A DNA stretch of 64,000 nt. It comes from Trematomus loennbergii (Eukaryota; Chordata; Actinopteri; Perciformes; Nototheniidae). This document shows positions 10,905 to 25,754 of the stretch, in pieces (position 1 is the first letter of the stretch; every line of letters begins with the position of its first letter). Under the pieces are notes generated by a model. That model made no database searches and was not told the DNA's origin. It was given only the letters and a program-made list of their open reading frames with translations. The stretch spans positions 15,695,937 to 15,759,936 of the forward strand of contig JAAOOA010000026.1 of the NCBI GenBank assembly GCA_012861695.1. The letters run 5' to 3'. Position numbers and translations under genes: made by a program.

Positions 10905-12735
10905 GTTTATTCGAGCGAGGGGGGGGGGGGGAGATGCCGCTGGATAACTCCTTCAGCAGAAAGCCGCACAACTTTGCACGTAATTTATCCTCTGTGAGCA
11001 GTTCTCCATTTAAAAAGAAAACAGCTGTATTCCGTGCGACACCACCTGCCATCACAGAAACGAACGCACGGTCAATATATTCCACTAAAAACACATTTAT
11101 ATAGATTTTCACATACTAAATCAACTTATCACATGGCTCTTTCTTGCATTTTTCGCACTGTGCATGATTGAACTGTTAATTTGTGAGGATAAAACAGGTG
11201 CCTTCGGGTGCGTAAAACAAACCGTCTGTCACCAATCTCACCCTACAGCACCCAGAATGTTTAACAATTAAACAAACACGTGAACATATCAAGGATTGTA
11301 TAATTCGTGCCTCTGTATCTCGGCTATTGCACAGTGGTTAACCACTAGGCTACAAAAAGCAACATTAACATCTTTAAATGGAAATAAGAGTTACATTGAT
11401 GGCGTTTTCTTACCATTTATCTTATTGCACAGGATACGGCGCCGCTGTCTCATCCAATACTGACATTAAAAACACACCCGTCTCTTCTTATCAGGCTGCA
11501 ATCATTTCATCAACGATAAGAGCAAAAAAAGTCCTCTAAAATCACAGTTTTCCCAAGAGCTCTCATGACACGCGCGGTTTATGGTTTTCTTCTTCTTCTT
11601 CTTTTCATAGAGTGCTGGATTGACATCGATCCAAATCATCTGGCATCTGACATGTAACACATCCGATATCTGACAAAATAGTCCCCCCAACTTTCCTCGC
11701 GATTCACTGGCGGTGTGGTGAAGCTGATCCAGGATCTGTTGCCGCTCTGCGCCCTGTGGCTGTGGACACGGAGAGGGCTGGTGCAGAAACTGGGGGTGGG
11801 GGGGGTGGCGAAGAAGAAGGGGGGTGGGGGGGGCACACCGGGCTGGATTGGCAAATTAGAGGGTCTGCGGGCGTCACTCACGTCAGCAAGTATTGTGCCA
11901 TCGAAGTCCCGGTGATATCACATGGGGATTGAAAATTGTATCCAAGTCTCAAAAATGTTAGAAAAAAAAGTTGATGGGAAATTAGAAAGCGGATCTACAC
12001 CTCATGTGTAAATATATGTTTGGTTGGACTTGGTTTGGTTACTCTTAGAGTAGAGTAGATATTTCGTAATTTAAACACTGCAGATTTGCATCTTTAGGTA
12101 AAGTCATACAGCATGAATTTAAACTGCAATTTTGGTAAATGGAGCTTCCTGTTACGTCCACAGTAGGCTACAACCTACAATATGCAATCTGAGTTTTGTG
12201 ACATATAAGGAAGTTTCATGATTAACTGGCACCCTTCTCAGTTTTAAGTGGTTATCAATGATACAAAACAGCGCAAATTACATTTTTATTTTACCACTCC
12301 CATAACCTGGAGGGATCATTTGTGTCCAGTCCAGGGATGAGAGGAGAGGAGCTGTGCAACCTGTTGTGCCATGGGTCCATGATGAGAACCAACAGTGCCA
12401 TCTATGGGGCGCCTCTGACGGCAAGCTGCTGCCCTCAGTGAGCTCTATGAGTCACGGCTCAGACATGCAGAAATACTGCAGAAATATAGTCTGCTTCAGA
12501 ACATCTGGGGGCTGAACAAGGCTGATTTATGTAAAAAATGCTTGTGGCTTCTTCCGTGGCATTAAGACTTAATGATAATACTATTATCTACTGCTTGAGT
12601 AGAACTGTACAAAAATAGTTATCACCGCATAATTTGAAGTCATTACAAAATAGGTCACATAGTCTCTCTGTCACTTTTCACATTTACAACACTTCCTCCA
12701 ATAAAATCCTTTTAACAGAAAATAAATGAAGTCAC
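10905..12735 (-). promoter_or_regulatory. Candidate 5'UTR/promoter region of the signal-peptide exon, with G-rich tracts
   Basis: Upstream of the putative start codon lie a run of about 13 G at 10919-10931 and a GC-richer zone around 11430-11460 and 11690-11900. The latter includes G tracts at 11792-11836 (G5-T-G8 and G6-T-G8), a strong G-quadruplex candidate on the plus strand, i.e. the template strand for the minus-strand gene. No TATA box could be assigned. Calling this a promoter depends on the exon call. Confidence 0.3.
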
Positions 12736-15755
<3,020 letters not shown>

Positions 15756-15825
15756 CCCTCACACTGAAAGCGTCTTTGAGTCCCAGAAAAGCGCTATATA
15801 AATATAATTTATTATTATTATTATG
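15756..15825 (+). repeat. LINE/SINE 3'-tail fragment ending in (ATT)n
   Basis: AAAGCGTCTTTGAGTCCCAG followed by AAAAGCGCTATATAAATATA and an ATT-repeat tail matches the widespread vertebrate retroposon 3' end ('TTTGAG..C..GAAAAGCGCTATATAAAT'). A second, inverted copy is at 24995-25066. Confidence 0.7.
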
Positions 15826-18800
15826 TGTTGCTGATGATAATATTACATATGTTCTCCCTCACACAGACAGCCACAGTACTGTACATGCGCACATGTTTAT
15901 AAAGGGATCGCTGACCTGATTAGTGATTTGAAACGAAAATTGTTTTATGACCTTCTCACAGCAGGAGCAACACAAACAAAACAATATCATAATGTGCTGA
16001 TGAATCAGAGTAGAGATGGCAGACACACAATGATATGTTATGAATAAAAGATCAGATGCTGCTGGGAGGGACGTCTTCTTCTCAATGTGAAGCACCTTTT
16101 TAGATATTCCATAACGCACATGAAGGACCAACGAGGTCAGAGACAAGAGTGTCACTGAAAGTTACTGAGAAAGCGTAACAATTGGAGTGGATCATCAGGA
16201 AGTAACATGTTGTCAAAAAGCTGATTCATCGCATCACAAAGTTTTCCATCAGTACAGTACATGCACAAGTTGTCTATAAAGACTCTCTGTCATTCTCATT
16301 GAGACTAACTAACTAACACCCAATTATATATTGCTTTTGTCGTTAAAGGATAAGGTTACAATTGATTTTCATACCTGTGACAGATGACCCTGAAGTAGTC
16401 ACAGCTATTTGTTGGCATTGATGGAATCATGACATCCAGGTGGACACGCCAATTGACACTTTTCTAATGCAATGCTATCTGTAAGTCAATATACAACAAA
16501 TATAATCAAAGGGGATTTGGAAAATTGTTATAATGTACATAACATACCAGCTTGCTGATCAACACAGAACAGACTTCAGTGAAACTGGACAGAGACCAAA
16601 TAAAACAATTTTTGGAAGTCTTTCAACAATGGCTAACTTTGGTTTTAGAGTTTGAAATTCAGATTGAATTAGTAACATATTTATATAGAAAAGATGGAAC
16701 CGCCTACAGTAACAGTCTGTGACATCGAACATGTCACACCGAAAAGAAAACTGAAACGCATACATGTCTTCAGAGAATGGAAAAGAAGACTATCGCCATT
16801 TTAAGCCTGTTTTTCAGTGTTTAAAAACCCTTTATAATGGTTATAATAAGCTGCAGTTCTTGCTTACTAACAACTTATATCGTTGTATATAATATAATAT
16901 TTCAGTTTCCTATTTCAGAATTATTATTATTTTTGATATCCTGATGTTTGAATCTGATGTTTGATATTGCAACCTCATGCTTACAGGGGTTAACACAGGT
17001 TTGATCATTCTCGAGGGTCAGCAAACACTGTTATACGCTGTCAGAAATACAGCAGCATTATCTGCATCTATTTATAGCACGGCCAAGCAAACGGATGAGG
17101 CGTGAAACAAATTGGCCGTTTTCCATTATGCCATGAGCACCTCAAATCTGATTTCCTGTTGGCACGAGTAGTTCTCCACACAACAGCAGGATCAGTGAAA
17201 TGAGATGGTTACCTTTAGGAGTTCGAAGGTGCAGCATGTTGCCCACAGCTCTTCATCTACAGTAACAGCTTTCTGTTTAAACTCTATGTTTTACAATTAT
17301 CTGAAAAATGCAGAAAATGGCCGTTTCTTGGCTTGTAGGCACATTTTCGTTGACAATGGTGGTCAGCGTTGACCTTTGTTGGGTGGGCTATGGAGGACTT
17401 AATTGGCTACTGAACATTAAACATGTATGTCCTTTCTATCATAGCCTATAGCAAATCGTTTGTGTACCATTAAAATGTATGCCTCTTCTCACCAGGGTTC
17501 TTCAAAGTGTGGCAGTTTTCTGTGATTTGTGGCAAACATAACCAGCAAACACAAAACATAATCACATTATTATTGTACGCATGATAACTTTTATTTCATT
17601 TGAATAGTACAATGGTTGATAATGATTTGATAGGTGCAACATCTTAGACACTATCGCCATTCTTCTATGACCTCAATACCAGGCTTAATTGTTGACACCT
17701 GAAAGTGGAGGGAAAACGTCTTGTTGTCTTCCCGATACAGGCGCCAAAGCTGGACATTGAACCACAAGACTTTCTTGGACAATTTAAATCACACTTCAGG
17801 TTTATGTTATAGCTACGTTTTGTCTATTTCACATCTGTTTCGAGAAAACATGTTTCCATCAGTGTAGTATGGTGCTTAACTCTGAGTACCATAACAACAA
17901 TCATCCCTCAGCTGACATTACTATGGAGAAAAAGCCAGCCAGGGGTGGAATCAGAGCATATCAGTGTAATCCTCAGCTTCTGCTCTGCATCACTTATGCA
18001 CAAAACATCATTTAAAGCTCAGCGATTGGATTTTCTATATTTATTTTCTATATAGCTTGGGAGTCATAGTTGAGTTCTTGCATTACGTGTTTAACATGCA
18101 CAGGGTTTGACTTTATCATATACACTTGATACTCTTTTGTACTGATAATTCAGTTTCACATTTAATCCCAATTAGAACCTGATGGGGATTTTTTATAAAC
18201 CATTTGTGAATATTTCTAATAAGGACTCGTCTTTTTGTCTCTCTGTCAGTTTATTTTACTCTAATTGAGATCATTTAAAGGAAAGGTTTTTCCTGCTTTT
18301 TTCCTATTAGTATGTCTCGAGGATACATCGGCTGGTTCACACACAGAGCATGTGTTCTCTTCCAGGCAAAATCACTGAAGCATTGATTAGCTGTATTACA
18401 TCCTTGCTGCTGCTATTGGACGGACCTGGAGAGGGGCTGTTAGCTGATCTATATGGATTAACGAGGACAAATGCATGGAGGATATGCTGCTTCGCCAAAT
18501 AAATACTTCTTCTGTTGACTCACGTTTTCTTCATTCATTTTTAAATGCGACTCGGTTTTGTGGGTGTGCAGTAAATATCCCCTGACACAGACAATCCTGC
18601 TGCATTTGGTTTATTTCCAGTCCTTAAATGGAATGCAAAAAGGTTGATAAACCACAACTTGGAGATAAAAGCGTGACATTGGCATTAAAACAGATGGAAA
18701 CAACAATGTAACTCAACTGCTCTGTCTCTTTTGATATGTACAAGTCGCAGGTTATGAAAAAAACAAGAACACATTTTTGCTACAATACAATCACCAGTGT

Positions 18801-21100
18801 AAAAACAAGCCGATACTCATCAGTCACTTCATTATTTGGTCCTGCTCCAGCTGCATTCTCTGCCTCATGCCAAGGTAGAGTAATTAACATTCATCAGTTT
18901 CCAAGAAAGACCTTTCCCCACCAGGGGAGAATGATGTGTTACCTGCCACGGTCTTTACTTGCCCACTGCGCTGCTCCCTCAGCCATTACCAACAACCGGC
19001 AGCCAGGGGAAAGAGCTCCAATTAAGGCCAAACTGTCATCAGCTGCCATTATCCGCTGTAGCTGCTAATACTGAGTGGCCGGCCAATCTGATGTGGCGAA
19101 ATAGACTTTCTAAGTTCATGACTAGCGATAAATCCATTAGACCATAAGTGCACCCACATTATAAATAAATACAAATGGTGAAATAGAAAAGTAAATACCT
19201 TACCTCATGATTACATTGCCATAAATGCAGTTAGTTGGTCTACATTTGATTCACTATGGCAGAAATAGGTTTTCTAAGTACACTGAAAACTCTAAAACAT
19301 TGACGTTAATTATGTATTATTATATATATATAATGTATTATGTCAACAAATTTCACATACAGTAACTGTTTTAGGTTAGTTGAAAGCAATATTATTAGGT
19401 TGAACCTAATGTTTTTTATTTTGCAGTTAGAAGATGACCTTTATTTATCCCCTATAGTTAAAAATTCCGATTTTGACTGCATACATGCATTAACTACACA
19501 GTTCACAGGTAGGTGCACACATGCACGTGCATGTTTAGTACACACACAGTTTTACACACTATATTATGTGTAGTATGGAATGCTTTACATATCTGAATAT
19601 AATGCAGTTGTACAATAGTGTTCCATTTCTGTAGTCTTTCATTCTCTTTAACACTATAGTCAACACACTTGTTTATGCCCAGGTAATGATAAATAATTAA
19701 ATCGATTATCAAAAGACTACATAGCCTTTGGGCTTCCAAGCAACGTTTGAGTATCTTTAAAGGTCAGAGCAAAGCTTTAAAGGCCCTGGAAACATGATTT
19801 CAAATGTAAAGTACTTCTCCATAATATCAAATATTCATGACTAAATAAGCAACAAAGTTAGGGCCAGAAAGTCACAAACTTTCTTGTTTTTTTAAAGGTT
19901 TATCTGGCAAAAACTCTAACGCTAATCTACTTAATCAAGAGTGATGTAGTTTGATCAGATTTTATTGACAATCCCACAACTGCCAAAAAAGACTCCATGC
20001 TCTTAATTTTATATATGCGCTGATTCATCAAATAGAAATATTACAGTGCTGTGCTTCAGTTGAAGTCTTTCCCTCTGTGAGCCTGACATGGTTGATATAT
20101 TTGGAAACTAACATTTCAGAAAGAATACTTTTGGTTTCTACAGTGTTTGGCTGTGCAGTGTGAGTGCTTGTTACGCAATCAGATGCAAAGTACAGAGAAT
20201 TGTAAGCAGGTCTCCCCATTCTGACAATGCATAATCACAATGATATCACAACTTTGGATTTTAAATCTCAGTGTTTCGTACTTAAAACAAGCAACATAAA
20301 TACAATCACTTAACGGTGTGAAGCTCATGAAGCAGTAAATCTAACACTTCCTAAAAAACCCTTGACAGCTTTTATTGACAAGGCTGAATGCTTATTTACC
20401 AAATCGTAGTATCGTTGTTGAAAGAGAATAGAAACATTGATTTCAATACTCTTTGAAACATTGATTGAGAAGACCATTATAATACCAATCTTCCCTCTGA
20501 CACCTCTCCATAAAAATGCATGTGTGTATAGGTCCTGTGCATGTGTGTATGTGTGCCCTTTATATATACAGTGTATGTTTGTGCCGCATGTATATTTACT
20601 AACAGAGTGTAAAACTGAATTTGTAATGTTTCTGGTTTTTATTGTTTTTCCAACAAACTCCACAAATGTACGCAAAACCCTTTATATAGGTGAGAAATAA
20701 CAAATAAAAACATAATGCACCTCTGGTGGTAACCTCTCAATACAAAAGGTGCTAATAACCACTAAACGATTGGTACGTTTAATCAAAGTATATTCACTGG
20801 AGGTCCACTTAGCTTTGTGTAAGAAATTATGAAAAACTGCATTAATTAAACAGACCAGCAAGAGTATCATCTTCCGGCACAAAGTACACATCGTGAATTA
20901 ATGTATGAATCCTCCAGCCAGTCAATTACCTCTCCAGACTGATTCCCTACACCTTGAGACGGAAATGAACAGTCGGCTTCAATTAAAGAGCGTTTGATGA
21001 ATCATTGTAGTAAAGTTATTCACAGAGTTATAAGAGGGAAACTTAATATCTTATAATGTCAGACAGGAGGAGATAATCATCTGCATTTGATTTGTATGCA
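15826..21100. other. Gene-poor stretch
   Basis: AT-rich DNA without recognisable exons. The block at about 18880-19095 is GC-richer and ends with a TGGCCGGCCA palindrome; it contains several homeodomain-like ATTA/TAAT cores. It is a possible conserved non-coding element, but that cannot be shown from one sequence. Confidence 0.45.
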
Positions 21101-21299
21101 AGGCAAGGCCGACACACTGACAGTGTTACTGCAACTACAGGGGTTGGACAGCTACCTGGAATGTATGTTAATAATGTTTCAACACGCTGACAGTATCGCG
21201 GACGTGCTTGTCTCTGCACAGGAAGGAATACTGATTGTTTTTTCTCATCACAGGGTATGTGAGAAGAGAAAACGAACCTGCTGGCATATCTGCTAATAG

Positions 21300-21740
21300 A
21301 TCAACTTTGTAAGAGGCTTCTCCTGGAGCCCGGAGATTTCCTTTTTCTGCCTTGTGACATGGAAAGCAGCACTGTTATTCGCCCAGGTGGCAACAGCCCT
21401 TTAGTGTCTCTGTAATCCCAGCCTTTGCAGCAATGCCAAACATCAGCTCCCCAAGGCAGTCCCAGGCTGAGTTGGATAGACAGCAACACAGATTGCCATG
21501 CTGCTTGTTTACCTGCAGTGCTAAGGCCTCTGTGATCCACTCAGAGCTATTTAGAAGGCTAACTGCAACACGCGTGCCTTTAACCTCCAATGCAACTCAG
21601 GGATGCACTTACAAAAATGCAATCAATTGGCGTTTCAATTACTTTGCAGCTCCATTGGTAATTGGTTAACATTATCTCTAATATAACAAGAGGCACTTTG
21701 ATTCCTGAGCCGGCTGTGATTCAAATCCGCACACGCATGG
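21300..21740. promoter_or_regulatory. Candidate conserved non-coding element
   Basis: This roughly 440-bp block differs from its AT-rich surroundings: balanced composition, no repeats, no coding bias, and a dense series of homeodomain- and CCAAT-like motifs (CAATCAATTGG, TTCAATTAC, CCATTGGTAATTGG at about 21620-21665). Short frames in it are unconvincing. This is inference from texture only. Confidence 0.25.
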
Positions 21741-22399
21741 ACTGCTAAGTAGATTTATTTGTAAAGACAATGAGAACTATTATGTTCTATTATATAGGAA
21801 AATATGATGTAAAAACTTCAAATAAATGCGAGAGTCATTTTTACTAGTTTTTGTCAAAAATGTATTGTATTTGTTACAAATTGTTCGATCTGTTAGATTT
21901 GTCGCAATTAAATTGCTCCGGTAAATGTACAGAAATAAATCCTTCAAGTATTTAAGGTATTAAATCACTACCACCCTTAAAGAGGTCATAAAGTTCAGTT
22001 TTCCTAAAAAAACATTCAAGTGACATGGCTTTTGTCAAGACCAACTTAATCAAGTAGAAGACAAGGTACAGTTGAGTCCAAGTCAAGACTATATTCAAAA
22101 GGCAGTCGATACCAAATTACCGACTTAAGAACAAATCGAGTCCTGTTTGAAACTGATCTAATCAATGCGCCAATCATGATCCAATCTCAAATAACCACAA
22201 CACAAGTGTTTTCATACTCTTTTAACTTGCGGACTGAAAGATAATGCACCCAATCCTATCCATTAAACTGAGCTAAAGGTGTTCTAAGATGCTCTAAAGG
22301 TGCTCTGGAGACCAATTCGATATATTACCCAGTGAAGTCGTCCTTGAGTGGGCATTTGACCACTTTCTTATGTCTTAAAGCATGGCAAGAGGCCCCCGC

Positions 22400-22990
22400 A
22401 GACACATGAATTGCTGAAGACATCCATTGGCGACCACTCCAAGTCGAGCATGATGGTTCTCCTGGGGAGGTCCTTATCAGGGGTCTTCAAATGGCTGACG
22501 GGGCCAATTCTGGATTGGTTGATGCGGTTGATGAAAGGACATGGAAGTGAAATGGAGAGAGATTTGTTGGTGATGTTTCCCTCCTTTGTTAGCTGCTGCT
22601 TTTTTCTTCTGGCAACCTGTTTGAAATCTTGCCAGTTAGAGGATGTTAAGGTGAGGTGCTTAGGATTCTTTATGTTGTCCTTGAAATGCTTTTCATGACC
22701 TCCTGGAGTGCTTGTTGGCCAGCATTTACAACTTAGTAGAGGACCTGTTTAGTTCTATCTCCTCTTTTCATTATGGTGGTGGCAATGCTGTCTAAGTTTG
22801 CTTTTTCAAGAAATGTGATGTTAGTGCGCTTTGCTTTCCTGATGATACACAAGATAGTAGGAGTCTCTTGTGGTCCAACTAAAGGACTTGCATGCCTACT
22901 GAATGTAGTCCATGTCTCTGCTGCACCATATTAAAGTGTATGCAAGCTAAGACTTTGCAAGCAGGGCGGTGCTTTACAAAAGCCCCAAAG
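22400..22990 (-). mobile_element. Possible decayed non-LTR retrotransposon C-terminus
   Basis: The minus-strand translation shows IIRKAKRTNITFLEKANLDS followed by IATTIMKR, then FKDNIKNPKHLTLTSSNWQD followed by FKQVARRKK. This order resembles the 'I.RIKWQDKITN.E.L.RA...SI..M....LRW' and 'RYKDTLKASLK..NI....WE..A.DR..W' blocks found at the C-terminus of reverse-transcriptase-like retrotransposon proteins in fish. Stops and frameshifts interrupt it. The match is weak and made from memory; nearby gene-like frames on the plus strand (22411-22698) are probably its antisense shadow. Confidence 0.4.
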
Positions 22991-24990
22991 ACCGAATTTC
23001 ATGTCTTAGTTTTAATGATGTAAATCCAGTAAGCTGAGATGCATGTTAAAGGAAATCTAAAATCATATCTACACACATAACAGATGAAAACAACCAACTC
23101 TGAAATGTATCACAGTTCTGTGTGCAGCTGCGACAACAGGACAGAGAGAAAAAATGTGTCCTGAACCTCAAAAACTCTCAAAGGCAGATGTTGTTGCCGG
23201 GAAATAGTCTTGCCATGTTTTTGTCAGTTGGTCCAGACAGGTTGATACAAGGCCCGCTGTCCACCCCACTAATCACGACATCAAACGGTATCAGATGAAA
23301 TGTCTAACTGTGGAAGCAATGGCCTGCCAAAGTGTTTACCCTCCAGTCGCTGGATGTGTCATAGTGACATATGAAAGTGCTTAAACTCAAGGAGGTGGTG
23401 GGGCCATTGAAGATGAGGTTGGAGAGGTGTTCAAATGCAGGAGCAGTGTGTTTGTAATGAGGAGAGAAGAGGGAGCACTGCGGCAGCATAAAGAAAGAAT
23501 AGCTCTCTTGCACATTAAAGTGTGGGATGTTTTACAGAGGTAATAAAGCCCCCGGCTAATCACATTCGCCAGGAGCGCAGTATCCTTCAAGCAAAGACCA
23601 TAGACAATCATCCAGGTTTAGCTTAATAAACAGCATAGATCTTTCTTTTTGTTCTGGTGTAAAAAAAAAAACAGAGCCTGAGCAGGGATTTTTGATATTG
23701 CAGTAATAGATGTTATGCGTGTCTCTCATCTCTCCAGATACATGTAAATTACTTTGATACAGTCATGCTTGATCTGCAAAGAAAAAGTGCATTGGCTGTT
23801 GCTTTTGGAGGCTACTTTTGTCGCAGAGTGAAAGCGAACAGTGTCAAGAAGTACTGCATCAGTTTTGTAAGAGATAAAAAGATGAATAGCATTATGTAAG
23901 ATAGGTGAATATCAGGTTAATTAAATAAGAAATACTAACATAGAAGCTGATTTCTCTGCTTTTACTTGCAATGTAATGTCCCTTTTTGGACATTTACCGG
24001 TATAAAGACACAGAAAAACAAATAAAGTCTATGTACAGTGTAACGACACCGTCAGCTCATTAGCCGTGTTACCATGCAACCACTCACCATGTCACCATGT
24101 CATGAATGCAGCCTACATCAGCCTATTGTTTAGTCAGCACAGTGTTGACACAATCACATATGGATGTATTTTATGATTCATTTGGCTCTGGAGGACTCGG
24201 GCAATTAAGAGTCTCATTCATTACAGGGAGCATCTTGCTGAATAGTAAGTAGAGGCTCCTGCGGGAGGAAGATGAAACAGGTTTCCTGCTTTAGTCTGAC
24301 ACAAACACAAAAGCAAGATTTAATCAGACAGTTTATTCAGAATCCCGTGCAATTATCTTCACAGGCAACACTTTACCTTTCACTGCCTCTTTTCAATTAT
24401 TTCAGCATGTATACTCGAGGTAGATGTGTATACCTTAAATGTAATTATACAGTCTTGATCACACATTTAATTATAAAGGTATAAGCGTGTTAAATGCAGT
24501 TGTTCTTTTTCTTGTTTATGTCATTAATTACGCACCCGCTACTGTACATACATATATACACCAATGTTGTATAGTAAAAGGGTGGTTAGCGCTTTTTGAG
24601 TTTTAATTGACTTAATTCATCAAATGTATTTAGAAATACAGGAATTCAGAAGTCTTTCAATCCTAAACTAGAATATACTCTGATTGATCAAGGTTTACAT
24701 CCTCTAAGAGATTATCATAAGGATAAAACAATTGCAGTCTATTGACGATGTCTTTCAAAAAATATTGTTGAAGTTTAAAAAAAAAAAAGGGTTTTCTGGC
24801 TGGCTTTCGAATTGGTAGACATTCACTCAGTGACTTCACATTGGATCTTATTCAATAAGGCAAAAATTTTTCTTATTTTTGTCGTTTTTTCATGATTTGT
24901 ACCAAATTTACCCCAGGTATTTATCCCAACCGTCTGAGGGAGTGCAGACACACTTTAGACTCATGTATTAGCTACCAACAAATATCCAGA
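22991..24990. other. Gene-poor stretch, nothing recognised
   Basis: No coding exon, repeat family or structural RNA recognised. Confidence 0.5.
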
Positions 24991-24994
24991 CAGC

Positions 24995-25066
24995 TTAATA
25001 ATAATAATATAAATAATAATACATGGGATTTTTATAGCGCTTTTCCTAATGCTCAAAGACGCATGA
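24995..25066 (-). repeat. LINE/SINE 3'-tail fragment with (AAT)n, inverted
   Basis: AATAATAATATAAATAATAA followed by TTTTTATAGCGCTTTTCCTA and GCTCAAAGACGC is the reverse complement of the tail seen at 15756-15825 (GCGTCTTTGAGC..AAAAGCGCTATAAAAA..ATT repeats). Confidence 0.7.
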
Positions 25067-25197
25067 CACTCATATCCGTTGTTAGGCCAGAAAAAAGCTA
25101 TCACCATGTATTTTTTTGTATAACTCAAAACTGTATAGTAGAAGAAACAAAACAGACCCAAATATACTTACATGTTGATATTTTAAAACAGTTGATA

Positions 25198-25754
25198 CAA
25201 TAGATCAGGGGTGTCCAAACCATAGGGCCAAATGCGGCCCTCAGGCCATCTTGAATCGGCCCTCAGCTAATTCAAAAGTATAATGAAATATGGCCAACAA
25301 ATGAAACTTGTGCTTGTCTTGTATTGTACTTCTTAAATATATATGTAAACATCTATTACACAGTAGTATTCATGTGTTAATAATAAGCCCACTTTCAAAT
25401 GAATTCCATCAATTAAAGTTGAAAACATTTTCTAACAAATCTAAGTTGATAAAAAAAAGCCCAATAACTTATTTCCATAACCAGCTTGAAATATACCCTT
25501 CATATTTCCCCTTATTATGAGCAATCTGAGGCTTCTGTTTTAAGGGATAAGGGATAACCCTCTGGAGAGCTGGGATGTTGGCTGTTTTTTCTTAAAGCAT
25601 ATTCAAGTATAAAGCATGATTTGCCTACATTTGATTGATTTTGCTAACTTATAACTCAACTTATGAGCCAATATACCCCTCCTCTAGTGAGCCCTTCGTA
25701 TATTTTTCTGTATGTGGCCCTCGGAGAAAAAGGTTTGGACACCCTGCAATAGAT
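25198..25754. mobile_element. hAT-like non-autonomous DNA transposon with perfect 8-bp target duplication
   Basis: The element (25206-25746, 541 bp) starts CAGGGGTGTCCAAACC and ends GGTTTGGACACCCTG, a 15-16-bp terminal inverted repeat. It is flanked on both sides by the identical octamer CAATAGAT (25198-25205 and 25747-25754). CAG-starting ends and an 8-bp duplication define the hAT superfamily. Inner flanks also mirror each other (GGGCCAAATGCGGCCCTCAG and TGTGGCCCTCGG). It has no transposase frame. Intact duplication suggests a single clean insertion. Confidence 0.95.
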
